Shown in pieces: positions 1 to 9,096 of a DNA stretch of 64,000 bases. The notes beneath the pieces are model-generated. The model did not search any database and was not told where the DNA came from. It saw nothing but the letters and a program-made list of their open reading frames with translations. How positions within the stretch are numbered: position 1 is the stretch's first letter; every line of letters starts with the position of its first letter. The stretch is from Novosphingobium sp. BW1 (GTDB lineage: Bacteria; Pseudomonadota; Alphaproteobacteria; Sphingomonadales; Sphingomonadaceae). Position numbers and translations under genes: made by a program. Location: NCBI RefSeq assembly GCF_008107685.1, contig NZ_VIRF01000069.1, positions 48,751 to 112,750 of the forward strand, written 5' to 3'.

Positions 1-205
1 CTATGGATTGCTGCGAACCGGTTGATGGATGATTTTTCCCCATAACCCGGTTCACTCCCAGCATTTGCGGGTAGTGTCCCTCTCATCGGACAGCATTGAA
101 GCAAATGTATAAGTCTCGGCAGCCGGGGGGCCCGCCGTGTCATGCGACATTCGGCAATCCTGCTCGTGATCGAGTGGATGCCAGGGGTTTTGAGGAAAAT
201 TATCC

Positions 206-1066
206 TTGAATAACAATCGTGGTAATAACCGCAGGCGTGGCCGCGGTAACAATCGCCAGCAGAACGGCCAGCAAATGAACCGCATCGACAGCCGGGCGCG
301 CGGCAATGCGCCCCAGCTGCTCGAGAAGTACAAGAAGCTGGCCCACGACGCGATGCTCAACGGCGATCGCGTCCAGGAAGAGTACTACCATCAGTTCGCG
401 GACCACTACTTCCGGGTGATCGCGGACCAGAAGCAGCGACAGGAAGAGGCCCGCCAGCCGCGTCGTGATGATCGCGGCCAGGACGACAGCGACTCTTCGG
501 ACAGCTATGGCGACAATGGCCGCGACAGTGGCCGTGAGCGCCCGCGCGACACCCCGCGCCGTAGCGACGCCTCCTCGAACGACACCCGCCCCAGCACGGA
601 CGGATCGGACGCATCCGACGACGGCGAGGAGCGGCCCCGCTCGTTCTACGAACCCGCCGACAACCCCTTCGTGCGCGACAACCGCTCGGGCACCAAGACC
701 CGCAAGCCGCGCCGTGGCAAGGACGAGGAAAGCAACGAGGCGAGCGCGGACACCGGCTTCGATTCGAGCGTCCTTCCGCCCTCCATCCCCGTAAGTGGCG
801 AGGAGAGCGACGCGGACAACGAGGCACCTGCGGAGGACAAGCCCGCCAAGCGCACCCGCGCCAAGAAGGCCGCTCCGGCTGGCGACAAGCCCAAGACCAC
901 CCGCACCCGCAAGTCGGCCGCCAAGAGCGCGCCCGACGTGGAAAGCACTGGCGAAGTGGCCGGTGACGACGCGGGCGAGGCCAAGCCCCGCACCCGCCGC
1001 CGCACTACCCGCAAGACTGTCTCGAACGATGACGCGGCCTCCAGCGCTGCCGAAGCCGAGGCCTGA
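206..1066 (+). CDS. DUF4167 domain-containing protein
   Basis: The protein has 286 residues. The first ~25 are rich in Asn, Arg and Gly. Residues ~27-75 (Arg-Ala-Arg-Gly-Asn-Ala, then a helix with LLEKYKKLAHDAMLNGDRV and an EEYYHQFADHYFRV stretch) match the conserved DUF4167 block typical of alphaproteobacteria. The remaining two thirds is a low-complexity, charged Asp/Glu/Arg/Lys/Pro tail that is probably disordered. The start codon is TTG at 206, preceded by a TGAGGA ribosome site about 10 bases upstream. The function is not established; the basic ends suggest nucleic-acid contact, which is inference. A GC-rich hairpin follows the stop, so it is probably monocistronic. Confidence 0.85.
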   Translation: MNNNRGNNRRRGRGNNRQQNGQQMNRIDSRARGNAPQLLEKYKKLAHDAMLNGDRVQEEYYHQFADHYFRVIADQKQRQEEARQPRRDDRGQDDSDSSDSYGDNGRDSGRERPRDTPRRSDASSNDTRPSTDGSDASDDGEERPRSFYEPADNPFVRDNRSGTKTRKPRRGKDEESNEASADTGFDSSVLPPSIPVSGEESDADNEAPAEDKPAKRTRAKKAAPAGDKPKTTRTRKSAAKSAPDVESTGEVAGDDAGEAKPRTRRRTTRKTVSNDDAASSAAEAEA

Positions 1067-1074
1067 TCCTTTCC

Positions 1075-1097
1075 CGGCCGGGCCCCGTGCCCGGCCG
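1075..1097 (+). terminator. Hairpin after the DUF4167 gene
   Basis: A 9-bp perfect stem (CGGCCGGGC / GCCCGGCCG) with a 5-base loop starts 9 bases after the stop codon. It is followed by AACCCCTTTT instead of a clean T run, so termination efficiency is uncertain. Confidence 0.55.
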
Positions 1098-1189
1098 AAC
1101 CCCTTTTCAGCAAAATCCGTGCCTGCCCGCGCTCCTTGCCGCGCGAGTTTGCTTGCGTCCCGGGCGCGCCCCACTAAAACCCCTCGCCG

Positions 1190-2866
1190 ATGGCTTCCCC
1201 TCGGCACGACGCGTCCCTTCCACGACGCCTTCATGCGCTTTGGCGCTCCCCCCGCATTCCGGCACTTGCCGCGGGTGCCACAGCCGCCTGCGGCTTCCAG
1301 CCGCTCGCGCTCTGGCCCCTGACGCTATTGGGCATCGCGGTACTGCTGGAACTGGTGGCCCGCAGCCCCAGGCCCCGCGAAGCCTTCGCGCTGGGCTGGT
1401 TCTTCGGCCTTGGGCACTTCGCTCTTGGCAACAACTGGATCGCCACGGCTTTCACCTACCAGGCCAATATGCCGGCCTGGCTCGGCGGCATGGCGGTGGT
1501 CATTCTCGCGACCTACCTCGCCCTGTTCCCAGCTCTCGCCAGCCTGACCGCACGCCTGCTCGTCCAGCGCCGCATTCCAGCTCCCTTGCCCGCCCACGGG
1601 GTGTGCCCTTCGCTGCCATACTTCCCGCTGGCGCTCGCCTTCGCTGCGACCTGGATCATCTCGGAATGGCTGCGCGGCTGGCTCTTCACCGGCTTTGCCT
1701 GGAACCCGCTCGGCATTGCGCTGCTGGGATCGTTCGAAAACCGCGGACTGGCGCTGCTCTCGCCCTGGATCGGTAGCTACGGCTTGTCCGGCCTGCTGTG
1801 CGTCCTGGCCGCCCTACCCGGGTTCTTCGTGCGGCTCGCAGCCCCGCGCGGGAAACCGGGACGCATTGCCTGCGCCCTCCCCCCCTGCGCGATCCTCGGG
1901 GCGCTCGCCATCCTGCTCAGCCTCCCCGATCGCTGGGCCCACCAAGCCGAAGGCACAGTGCGCTACACCCTCGTCCAGCCCGATATCCGGCAGGAATTCA
2001 TCGACGACCCGCGCCAGTTCGAGGCCAGCTTCATCAAGCTGGCCCGGCTCTCTCTGCCGCAGGTTCCAGGCCGTCGCCGCATGGTATTCTGGCCCGAGTC
2101 GGGCCTGGGCGACTACATTCGCGACGGCTACCCCCCCTACGTCTACCGCATGTTCACCTATGCCGGAGACCCGAAGCTCTCGCGCGAGCGTATCGGGCGC
2201 ATCATTGGCCCCTACAGCCGGCTGATGACCGGCGCCGTCGACCTGGTGATGAAGGGCGATGACAACCTTGCCGCGCGCAATTCGGTCACCGTGCTCGACG
2301 GGGGCGGCGATATCCTCGCCAGCTATTCCAAAGCGCACCTGGTGCCCTTTGGCGAATACCTCCCCTTGCGCAGCCTGCTCGAGCCGATCGGCCTCTCGCG
2401 CCTTGTACCCGGCACGCTCGATTTCTGGCCGGGCCCCGGCGCGCGCACTATCGACCTGGGCCGGTACGGGCGCGCCGGCGTCCAAATCTGCTACGAGATC
2501 GTATTCTCGGGCGCCGTGGTCGACCCCGCGCACCGGCCCGACTACATCTTCAACCCGTCCAATGACGGCTGGTTCGGCGCCTGGGGCCCGCCCCAGCATC
2601 TGGCACAGGCACGCCTGCGTGCTCTCGAGGAGGGCCTGCCGATCCTGCGCGCGACCACCACCGGCATCAGCGCGGTGATCGACGCGGACGGCATCGTGCG
2701 CAAATTCGTGCCGCGCCACACCGCCGGACGGCTCGACGGCTTCATCCCGCCCGCCCACGAACCCACGCTTTTTGCCCGCCTGGGCAACGCCATTCCGCTC
2801 GCATTAGCAGGCATTCTTTCGCTTCTTTCCCTTTCCATGGTTGCACTTCGCAGCCGTCGCAGGTAG
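1190..2866 (+). CDS. lnt: Apolipoprotein N-acyltransferase
   Basis: Inner-membrane enzyme that adds the third acyl chain to the N-terminal Cys of lipoproteins. The 558 residues comprise a hydrophobic N-terminal half with several membrane spans, a carbon-nitrogen hydrolase domain (~245-500) facing the periplasm, and a last span near the C-terminus. The catalytic triad of the family is recognisable: Glu303 in FWPESG, Lys381 in YSKAH, and Cys434 in VQICYE. The start is the ATG at 1190 giving MASPRHDASL. No strong ribosome site precedes it, so the exact start is less certain than the identity. metK follows after 45 bases on the same strand, and the two may be co-transcribed. Confidence 0.95.
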   Translation: MASPRHDASLPRRLHALWRSPRIPALAAGATAACGFQPLALWPLTLLGIAVLLELVARSPRPREAFALGWFFGLGHFALGNNWIATAFTYQANMPAWLGGMAVVILATYLALFPALASLTARLLVQRRIPAPLPAHGVCPSLPYFPLALAFAATWIISEWLRGWLFTGFAWNPLGIALLGSFENRGLALLSPWIGSYGLSGLLCVLAALPGFFVRLAAPRGKPGRIACALPPCAILGALAILLSLPDRWAHQAEGTVRYTLVQPDIRQEFIDDPRQFEASFIKLARLSLPQVPGRRRMVFWPESGLGDYIRDGYPPYVYRMFTYAGDPKLSRERIGRIIGPYSRLMTGAVDLVMKGDDNLAARNSVTVLDGGGDILASYSKAHLVPFGEYLPLRSLLEPIGLSRLVPGTLDFWPGPGARTIDLGRYGRAGVQICYEIVFSGAVVDPAHRPDYIFNPSNDGWFGAWGPPQHLAQARLRALEEGLPILRATTTGISAVIDADGIVRKFVPRHTAGRLDGFIPPAHEPTLFARLGNAIPLALAGILSLLSLSMVALRSRRR

Positions 2867-2881
2867 AGCAGGAACCGCACT

Positions 2882-2895
2882 TAAAGATTTCTTTA
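2882..2895 (+). promoter_or_regulatory. AT-rich hairpin just upstream of metK
   Basis: TAAAG-ATTT-CTTTA is a perfect 5-bp inverted repeat lying 16 bases before the metK start codon, next to the AGGTGA ribosome site. It is the only AT-rich patch in the 45-base lnt-metK gap. metK genes are often controlled by SAM-sensing leaders, but I do not recognise the conserved core of SAM-II or SAM/SAH riboswitches here. A role in translation control is speculation. Confidence 0.25.
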
Positions 2896-2911
2896 TATCC
2901 CAGGTGACTCT

Positions 2912-4126
2912 ATGCGTAGCGACTATGTCTTCACATCCGAGAGCGTCTCGGAAGGCCATCCCGACAAGGTTTCGGACCAGATTTCGGACGCAATCGTCGA
3001 CCTTTTCCTGTCCAAGGATCCCGAGGCGCGCGTCGCCTGCGAGACCATGACCACGACCCAGAAGGTCGTCCTCGCTGGCGAGATCCGCTGCAAGGGCGTC
3101 TATGAGAACGGCGCCTGGGCCGATGGCGCTCTCGAAGAAATCGAGAAGGTCGTGCGCGAGACCGTCAAGAAGATCGGGTACGAGCAGGACGGTTTCCACT
3201 GGGAGACCTTCGACTTCGAGAATTACCTCCACGCCCAGTCCGCGCACATCGCGCAGGGTGTCGATTCGAGCGGCAACAAGGACGAAGGCGCGGGCGACCA
3301 GGGCATCATGTTCGGCTTCGCCTGCGACGAGACCGACGATCTCATGCCCGCCACGCTCGACTACAGCCACAAGATCCTGCAACAGCTCTCGGCCGACCGC
3401 CACTCGGGCGCCGCGCCCTTCCTTGAACCGGACGCCAAGAGCCAGGTCACGCTGCGTTACAAGGATGGTAAGCCCGTCGCCGCGACCGCAGTCGTCCTCT
3501 CGACCCAGCACAAGCCGGGTTATGACGAGGGCGAAAAGGAAGCCGAGCTCAAGGCCTACGTGAAGAAGGTCATTTCCGACGTCCTGCCCGACGGCCTGAT
3601 CTCGGACGAAACCGTCTACCACATCAACCCGACCGGCACGTTCGAGATCGGCGGTCCGGACGGCGACGCAGGCCTCACCGGCCGCAAGATCATCGTCGAC
3701 ACCTACGGCGGGGCAGCCCCGCACGGCGGCGGCGCCTTCTCGGGCAAGGACCCGACCAAGGTCGACCGCTCGGCTGCATACGTCACCCGCTACCTCGCCA
3801 AGAACGTCGTGGCCGCGGGCCTCGCCAAGCGCTGCACGATCCAGGTTTCCTACGCGATCGGCGTCTCCAAACCGCTCTCGCTCTACGTTGATCTGCACGG
3901 CACCGGCACTGTCTCCGAAGAGGCGCTGGAAGCGGCACTCACCAAGGTTTCGGGCGACAAGCTGGGTGGCCTTACCCCGCGCGGCATCCGCGTTGGCCTC
4001 GGCCTCAACAAGCCGATCTACGCGACCTCGGCGGCTTATGGTCACTTCGGTCGCAAGCCCGAGGGCGAGCTGTTTCCCTGGGAGCGCACCGACCTTATCG
4101 ACGACCTGAAGGCCGCACTGGCCTAA
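2912..4126 (+). CDS. metK: S-adenosylmethionine synthase
   Basis: Makes S-adenosylmethionine from methionine and ATP in the cytosol, supplying methyl groups for enzymes such as RlmE encoded later in the window. The 404-residue length is normal for the family. Signature motifs are clear: [10 protein letters not shown] near the N-terminus, [10 protein letters not shown] (ATP and methionine binding), and [16 protein letters not shown] in the C-terminal domain. The ATG at 2912 follows an AGGTGA ribosome site. It lies 45 bases behind lnt. A 28-bp perfect palindrome follows the stop and probably ends the transcript. Confidence 0.98.
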   Translation: MRSDYVFTSESVSEGHPDKVSDQISDAIVDLFLSKDPEARVACETMTTTQKVVLAGEIRCKGVYENGAWADGALEEIEKVVRETVKKIGYEQDGFHWETFDFENYLHAQSAHIAQGVDSSGNKDEGAGDQGIMFGFACDETDDLMPATLDYSHKILQQLSADRHSGAAPFLEPDAKSQVTLRYKDGKPVAATAVVLSTQHKPGYDEGEKEAELKAYVKKVISDVLPDGLISDETVYHINPTGTFEIGGPDGDAGLTGRKIIVDTYGGAAPHGGGAFSGKDPTKVDRSAAYVTRYLAKNVVAAGLAKRCTIQVSYAIGVSKPLSLYVDLHGTGTVSEEALEAALTKVSGDKLGGLTPRGIRVGLGLNKPIYATSAAYGHFGRKPEGELFPWERTDLIDDLKAALA

Positions 4127-4157
4127 CACCAGCTGCCTTCGCGCGTCAGAACACAGG

Positions 4158-4185
4158 GTCCGGCGACCGCATGCGGTCGCCGGAC
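4158..4185 (+). terminator. Perfect 28-bp palindrome after metK
   Basis: GTCCGGCGACCGCA is followed immediately by its exact reverse complement, a 14-bp perfect palindrome with no loop of its own (as RNA the central bases would open). It lies 32 bases after the metK stop. Only TTCGTG follows, so it is not a classic U-tract terminator. It could serve as a terminator for either strand, a 3'-end stabiliser or a protein site. Confidence 0.5.
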
Positions 4186-4243
4186 TTCGTGCATCTGCCA
4201 TTCGTGACAGGGCGCCCTCTTCGCGCAGGGCCCGCTTTGCGCT

Positions 4244-5299
4244 ATGGGGCCGCGCATGATGAGCCCTTCCGATCCTTCCCGGCCCGAGCTGTCCACCGCC
4301 GCGCACAATGCGCCGATCTGCGTCGCCGCGCTCTACCAGTTCGCGCCCTTTGACGACCATGCCACCCTGCGCGCGCCACTCGCCGCGCTGTGCGAGGAGG
4401 AGGGCATCCGGGGCACGTTGCTTCTCGCACACGAAGGCATCAACGGCACCATCGCGGGCACGCACTCCGGGATCGAGCGTGTCATTGCGCATATCCGCGC
4501 GCTGCCCGGCTGCGCGGATCTCGACGTCAAGTTCTCGGGCGCGCGCGAGATGCCGTTCCTGCGCATGAAGGTACGCCTCAAGAACGAGATCGTGACCATG
4601 GGCGAGCCGGGCACCGATCCCCTCGCCACCGTCGGCACCTACGTGGCGCCCGAGGATTGGAATGATCTTATTTCCGATCCCGGCACAATCCTGATCGACA
4701 CGCGCAACGATTACGAAGTGGCGATTGGCACCTTCAAGGGCGCGATCGATCCTGAAACCGCCTCCTTCCGCGAATTTCCGGTCTGGTTTCGCGAACAGCG
4801 CGAAAAGCTTCTGGGCGAAGGCAAGGCCCCGCCGAAGGTCGCCATGTTCTGCACCGGCGGCATCCGCTGCGAAAAGTCCACCGCGTTCCTCAAGCAGGAG
4901 GGCGTCGACGAGGTCTACCACCTCAAGGGCGGCATCCTGAAATACCTGGAGACCGTCGCGCCCGAGAACAGCCTGTGGGAAGGCGAATGCTTCGTCTTCG
5001 ACAACCGCGTCTCGGTCGGCCACGGGCTGCTACAGGGCGACTACACGCTGTGCCACGCCTGCCGCCTGCCGCTGAGCGCCGAGGACCGTGCCTCGCCGCT
5101 GTTCGAGGAAGGCGTCGCCTGCCCGCACTGCCACGATGAACGCACCGACGAGCAGCGCGAACGCTACCGCGAACGCCAGCGCCAGCAACTCCTCGCCCGT
5201 GCGCGCGGGGAGGAGCATGTAGGCGCCGCCGCGCAGGCCCGCGCCCACCCAGCAGATACCTCCGCCGATACGCCCGCCGACATTCCCGACCCGGCATGA
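4244..5299 (+). CDS. trhO: tRNA uridine-34 hydroxylase (rhodanese family)
   Basis: Oxygen-dependent enzyme that hydroxylates wobble uridine 34 of certain tRNAs (ho5U). The 351 residues contain an acylphosphatase-like N-terminal domain (about 20-110), a rhodanese domain (about 130-240) with the active-site loop around Cys203 in [11 protein letters not shown], and a C-terminal region with paired Cys (CHACR and CPHCHDE) that resembles a metal-binding appendix. The final ~40 residues are Ala/Arg-rich and variable. Candidate ATGs lie at 4244, 4256 and 4259; the first is used but not proven. It overlaps the next gene by 4 bases (ATGA), which indicates coupled translation. Confidence 0.92.
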   Translation: MGPRMMSPSDPSRPELSTAAHNAPICVAALYQFAPFDDHATLRAPLAALCEEEGIRGTLLLAHEGINGTIAGTHSGIERVIAHIRALPGCADLDVKFSGAREMPFLRMKVRLKNEIVTMGEPGTDPLATVGTYVAPEDWNDLISDPGTILIDTRNDYEVAIGTFKGAIDPETASFREFPVWFREQREKLLGEGKAPPKVAMFCTGGIRCEKSTAFLKQEGVDEVYHLKGGILKYLETVAPENSLWEGECFVFDNRVSVGHGLLQGDYTLCHACRLPLSAEDRASPLFEEGVACPHCHDERTDEQRERYRERQRQQLLARARGEEHVGAAAQARAHPADTSADTPADIPDPA

Positions 5300-5931
5300 C
5301 CAGCCCCGTGCCGCCTGTCCTCTACAGCTTTCGCCGCTGCCCCTATGCCATGCGCGCAAGGCTGGCGCTGCGCGTGGCGGGCATCGCTTGCGAACTGCGC
5401 GAGGTGAAGCTGGCGAACAAGCCCGACGCGATGCTGAAGGCCTCACCCAAGGGCACCGTGCCCGTGCTGGTCCTCCCCGATGGCAAAGTGGTCGAGGAAA
5501 GTCTCGAGGTGATGCACTGGGCACTCGAACGCAGCGACCCCGAAGGCTGGCTGCAGCGCGGCGATGCCCAGCTCATCGCGCGCAACGACGGCCCCTTCAA
5601 GCACGACCTCGACCGCTACAAGTACCCCGAGCGCCATGGCAGCGATCCGGAAACCCACCGGCAGAGCGCGCTGGAAAGCCTGCGCGATCTGGACACGCAC
5701 ATTGCGCAGAACGGCCAGCTGTGCGGCGACCGCCGCGGCCTGGCCGACATGGCGATCATGCCCTTCATCCGCCAGTTCGCCGCGACCGACCGCGCCTGGT
5801 TCGACGCGCAGGACTTTCCCGCCCTGCGCGCCTGGCTCGATGGGCACCTGGCGTCCGAACTCTTCACCTCGGTGATGACCAAGTACACGCCCTGGCAGCC
5901 GGGTGATGAGCCGGTGTGGTTCGGGACATAG
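5296..5931 (+). CDS. Glutathione S-transferase family protein
   Basis: The 211-residue cytosolic protein begins with a thioredoxin-fold domain carrying Cys15-Pro-Tyr ([14 protein letters not shown]), followed by SPKGTVPVL and the [11 protein letters not shown] stretch that binds glutathione. Residues ~90-205 form the all-helical C-terminal domain. A Cys rather than Ser or Tyr at the active position points to an omega/beta-like or glutaredoxin-like thiol transferase. The substrate is unknown. The start overlaps the trhO stop by 4 bases, so the two are co-translated. The gene faces sseA tail to tail across a dispersed repeat. Confidence 0.85.
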   Translation: MTSPVPPVLYSFRRCPYAMRARLALRVAGIACELREVKLANKPDAMLKASPKGTVPVLVLPDGKVVEESLEVMHWALERSDPEGWLQRGDAQLIARNDGPFKHDLDRYKYPERHGSDPETHRQSALESLRDLDTHIAQNGQLCGDRRGLADMAIMPFIRQFAATDRAWFDAQDFPALRAWLDGHLASELFTSVMTKYTPWQPGDEPVWFGT

Positions 5932-5950
5932 AGACAAAGAAAAGAAGAAT

Positions 5951-6053
5951 TCGAGGACCATCGCCCTCGCACTCCTCGAACTGTCGACATCACTTTGCTT
6001 GCGCCATGGCAGACGAGAGAGGTGATGTCGCCCTGTCTGGGACTAGGTCTATC
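5951..6053 (-). repeat. Dispersed hairpin element, copy 1 (inverted, partly decayed)
   Basis: This copy fills the convergent gap between the GST-like gene and sseA. On this strand it begins with CGAGGACCATCGCCCTCG, the reverse of the conserved right-hand hairpin seen in other copies, and then CGAACTGTCGA. A 9-bp central stem pairs 5985-5993 (CGACATCAC) with 6022-6030 (GTGATGTCG). The other terminal hairpin is degenerate, so the outer boundary at 6053 is approximate. Confidence 0.7.
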
Positions 6054-6905
6054 TTACGCGCCGGTCGCGATGGGACGCGCCGGATCGCTGGTCCACTCGC
6101 TCCACGAGCCGATGTAGACGAAGGCGCCCGGAATTCCCGCGATCTCCATGGCGAGCGCATTCTGGCACGCGGTCACGCCGGAACCGCACTGCAGGATCGC
6201 CGGGGCATCGCCCAGGAGCGCCTCGAAGTCGGCCTTGAGTTCGGACGCCGCGCGGAAGGTCCCGTCGTCGTTGAGGTTGTTCTGGAAGAAGCGGTTCTTC
6301 GCGCCCGGAATATGGCCGGATACCACATCGTTGGGGCTGGGCTCGCCGCGAAAGCGCGCCGGGTCGCGCGCGTCGAGGATCTGGGCATCGTGCGTGTCGA
6401 TGTTGGCAAGGACATCGTCCGCATCGACGGTACCGGCCACCAGCGGTACGCCCGCTGTGAAATCGCCCTCGGCCCGCACTTCGGCGGCCTTGCCCGTTTC
6501 CAGTTCGTGGCCCGCCGCGATCCAGGCGTCGCGCCCGCCGTCGAGAACCGCGACTTCGGCGTGCCCCATCCAGCGCAGCATCCACCAGGCCCGTGCCGCA
6601 CCGGCATTGCCCATGCCGCCATAGGTCACGACCTGCTGGCCGTTGGAGAGCCCCTGCCCGCGCAGCCACGCCGCAAACGCCTCGCGCGTGGGCAAGGGAT
6701 GGCGCCCGTTGCTGCCGGACGGCGTTCCCGAGAGGTCATGCTCCAGATGCGCGTGGCGCGCGCCGGGCACGTGGCCGGTCTCGAACACCGCCGGACCGTT
6801 CTTCGGATGGGCGAGGTCGAACGCGCAGTCGAGGATCAGGATATCGGCCTCAGCATCGAGCAAGGCCTTGAGTTCATCGGCGGAAATAAGCGTGCGGTGG
6901 GTCAT
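6054..6905 (-). CDS. sseA: 3-mercaptopyruvate sulfurtransferase
   Basis: Transfers sulfur from 3-mercaptopyruvate to thiols or cyanide. The 283 residues form two rhodanese domains: an inactive N-terminal one (with ILDCAFDL) and a C-terminal one carrying catalytic Cys240 in the loop CGSGVTA, the signature separating mercaptopyruvate sulfurtransferases from thiosulfate enzymes. The start is the ATG at 6905 (MTHRTLIS). The reading frame is open further upstream, but that part does not resemble the family. The gene follows oligoendopeptidase F on the same strand after a 79-base gap and ends tail to tail with the GST-like gene. Confidence 0.93.
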   Translation of the reverse strand: MTHRTLISADELKALLDAEADILILDCAFDLAHPKNGPAVFETGHVPGARHAHLEHDLSGTPSGSNGRHPLPTREAFAAWLRGQGLSNGQQVVTYGGMGNAGAARAWWMLRWMGHAEVAVLDGGRDAWIAAGHELETGKAAEVRAEGDFTAGVPLVAGTVDADDVLANIDTHDAQILDARDPARFRGEPSPNDVVSGHIPGAKNRFFQNNLNDDGTFRAASELKADFEALLGDAPAILQCGSGVTACQNALAMEIAGIPGAFVYIGSWSEWTSDPARPIATGA

Positions 6906-6984
6906 GGACGTTATGTTACCCGAGCCGGAAGCCTGCGGCCAGCGCGATTGCACGCGCCCGCCACCAGCCGCCCGCCCCATACGC

Positions 6985-8862
6985 TCAGGCGTCCAGAAGT
7001 GCCTCGATTTCATCAAGAGTGCGCCCGAACCCGGCAACGAGATCGCGGTAGGGCGGGGGCGAAGCCATATCGAGCCCGGCGCGCTTCAGGATATCGGTTG
7101 GATAGTCCGAGCCCCCGGCGCGCAGCACGCCGAGGAAATTCTCCCGCTCGGCCTTGCCACCGTCGAGCACCGAGCGCGCGAACCAGGTCCCGGCCGTGAT
7201 CGAGGTCGCGTACTGGTAGACGTAGAAGAAGCGGTAGAAGTGGCCGATCATCGCCCATTCCATCTCGTAGAGCGCATCAATGGTGAAATCGGGCCCGTGG
7301 TAGCGCCTCAGGATCTCGCCATAGACGCGGCTGATGCTCGCGCCCGAAAGCCCCTCGCCGGCCTCGGTCCTCTCGTGGATCTTGAGTTCGAACTCGGCGA
7401 ACATGGTCTGGCGGTAGAACGTGCCACGCAGGCCTTCCAGACGCATGCCCAGGAAATAGAGCTTCTCTTCCTTCGTCTGCGCCCGTTCCAGCATGTACTC
7501 TGTCAGGAAAACCTCGTTCGCGGTCGAGGCGATTTCGGCGAGGAAGGTAGGATAGCGTGCGGTTTCGTAAGACTGGGCTTTGGCCGCGATCAGCGTGTGC
7601 ATCGCGTGACCCCACTCGTGTACGAAGGTCGAGACTCCGTCGAAGTTCTCGGACAGGTTGAGGAGGAGATAGGGGTGCACGTCATAGACCGCCCCGTTCA
7701 TGTAGGCGCCTGCGCGCTTGCCCGGCCGGGGGAAGGGATCCATCCACTTCTTCGCGGTCGCCTCGCCCATTACCTGCACGTAATCACGGCCCAGCGGCTT
7801 CAGGGCTTCCAGCGCAATAGTGCGCATGTCGCCCAGCGTGAAGGTCCGGTCCATCTGCACCAGCGGGGGATAGATGTCGTAGTAGTGGATGTCGGGCAGA
7901 TTGAGCATCCGGCGGCGCAGCTGGAAGTAGCGGTGAAGCTGCGGCAGCCCCGCGTTCACCTCCGACACGAGGCTGCGGTAGACCCCTTCGGGAATGCGGT
8001 TGGCGGCAAGCGCCATGGCAAGGCAGCTCTCGTACCCCCGGTTCTCGGCCTCAAACACATCGCCCCTGAGCTTGGCCGCAAGCGCGGCGCCAAGCGAGCC
8101 TTCGTAGCCCTTGAATGCGCTCCAATAGCTGTCGAAAACGCGCTTGCGGTCGGCCCGGTTCGGCGCGTCGCGGTTATGCGAATAACCCTGCGAATCAAGG
8201 CGCACCTCGCGCCCGTCCGACAGCGTGACCGTGGGCCAGGGAATGTCCGAGGCGACAAGCTGGTCGCGCACGCTGCCCGGCCCTGCGAGCGCCGCCGAGG
8301 CTGAGGCGAGAATCGCCTCGCCCTGATCGTCGAGAATATGCTCGGCGCGGCGCAGCGTATCGCGCAAGGGGAAGGCAAAGCGGCGCTTCAGCGTTTCGTC
8401 TTCGGCAATGAAGCGCTCGATCGTCTCTTCGCCCAGGTCCAGGACCTCCGGGTCCACCCAGGCCGTCGCCTGTCCCATCTGGCTGAACATGTCGCGCGCC
8501 TGTGCCTCGCGCTCCTGCGGGGCGGGCGCGCGCACGTCCTCGTCGGCCTGAAGCGAGGAATAGACGTAGACCCGCATCGCCTTGAGCTTGGTCACTGAGA
8601 TATCGTCCAGCGCGCGCGCCAGCGCCTGCGCACTCGTCCCCAGCGTCCCCTTGTAGGCGGCAAGGCGCGGCAGGGCGGCCAGCACGGCCTTGCGCGCCGC
8701 GTCCCAGGCTTCGAGGTCGGGAAACAGGTCGGTCAGGTCCCAGCTGGCGCCCGATCCCGTGCCCCCCTCGTTTGCGTGCGCGGCGCCAAACCCCGTGAGC
8801 GAAGCGGCAAGGGGAAGGCTGGCGGCAAGCGCCAGGGCCTGGCGGCGGTCAGGTGCGAACAT
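6985..8862 (-). CDS. pepF: Oligoendopeptidase F (M3 family)
   Basis: Zinc metallopeptidase of the M3B family, 625 residues. The zinc motif HEWGH lies at residues 415-419 (FVHEWGHAMHT), with a downstream Glu region (ANEVFLTEYML) as expected. Unlike many cytosolic PepF proteins it begins with MFAPDRRQALALAASLPLA and an Ala-rich segment ending at ~AHA-NEG. This resembles a twin-arginine or Sec signal peptide, so export to the periplasm is likely. Substrates are probably short peptides. It is transcribed away from the S46 peptidase gene; both are predicted exported peptide-degrading enzymes. Confidence 0.9.
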   Translation of the reverse strand: MFAPDRRQALALAASLPLAASLTGFGAAHANEGGTGSGASWDLTDLFPDLEAWDAARKAVLAALPRLAAYKGTLGTSAQALARALDDISVTKLKAMRVYVYSSLQADEDVRAPAPQEREAQARDMFSQMGQATAWVDPEVLDLGEETIERFIAEDETLKRRFAFPLRDTLRRAEHILDDQGEAILASASAALAGPGSVRDQLVASDIPWPTVTLSDGREVRLDSQGYSHNRDAPNRADRKRVFDSYWSAFKGYEGSLGAALAAKLRGDVFEAENRGYESCLAMALAANRIPEGVYRSLVSEVNAGLPQLHRYFQLRRRMLNLPDIHYYDIYPPLVQMDRTFTLGDMRTIALEALKPLGRDYVQVMGEATAKKWMDPFPRPGKRAGAYMNGAVYDVHPYLLLNLSENFDGVSTFVHEWGHAMHTLIAAKAQSYETARYPTFLAEIASTANEVFLTEYMLERAQTKEEKLYFLGMRLEGLRGTFYRQTMFAEFELKIHERTEAGEGLSGASISRVYGEILRRYHGPDFTIDALYEMEWAMIGHFYRFFYVYQYATSITAGTWFARSVLDGGKAERENFLGVLRAGGSDYPTDILKRAGLDMASPPPYRDLVAGFGRTLDEIEALLDA

Positions 8863-9096
8863 CTTGGATAATCCTTTTCAGGCCGTGGGTTGGGATGGGC
8901 AGGACCATGGCGCGGGAGGCTACCGTTTCATGACCGCGATACAAGCCATGGTGTGTCGTTGGTCGATCCGGGTGGGCATTTCATCGATGGGGCAGGTTAC
9001 ACTGTATCCCTATCCCCACCCCTGATATGCTTTGCGCTGGACTTGGCCGCGTTCCTTGAGGAAATCCGGGCTATTCCCAGGAGGAGGACCCCTGAC

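Noticed and set aside
2867..2911. SAM riboswitch upstream of metK
   Set aside because: The gap is only 45 bases. I cannot find the pseudoknot or conserved core of SAM-II or SAM/SAH riboswitches, only a 5-bp AT hairpin.
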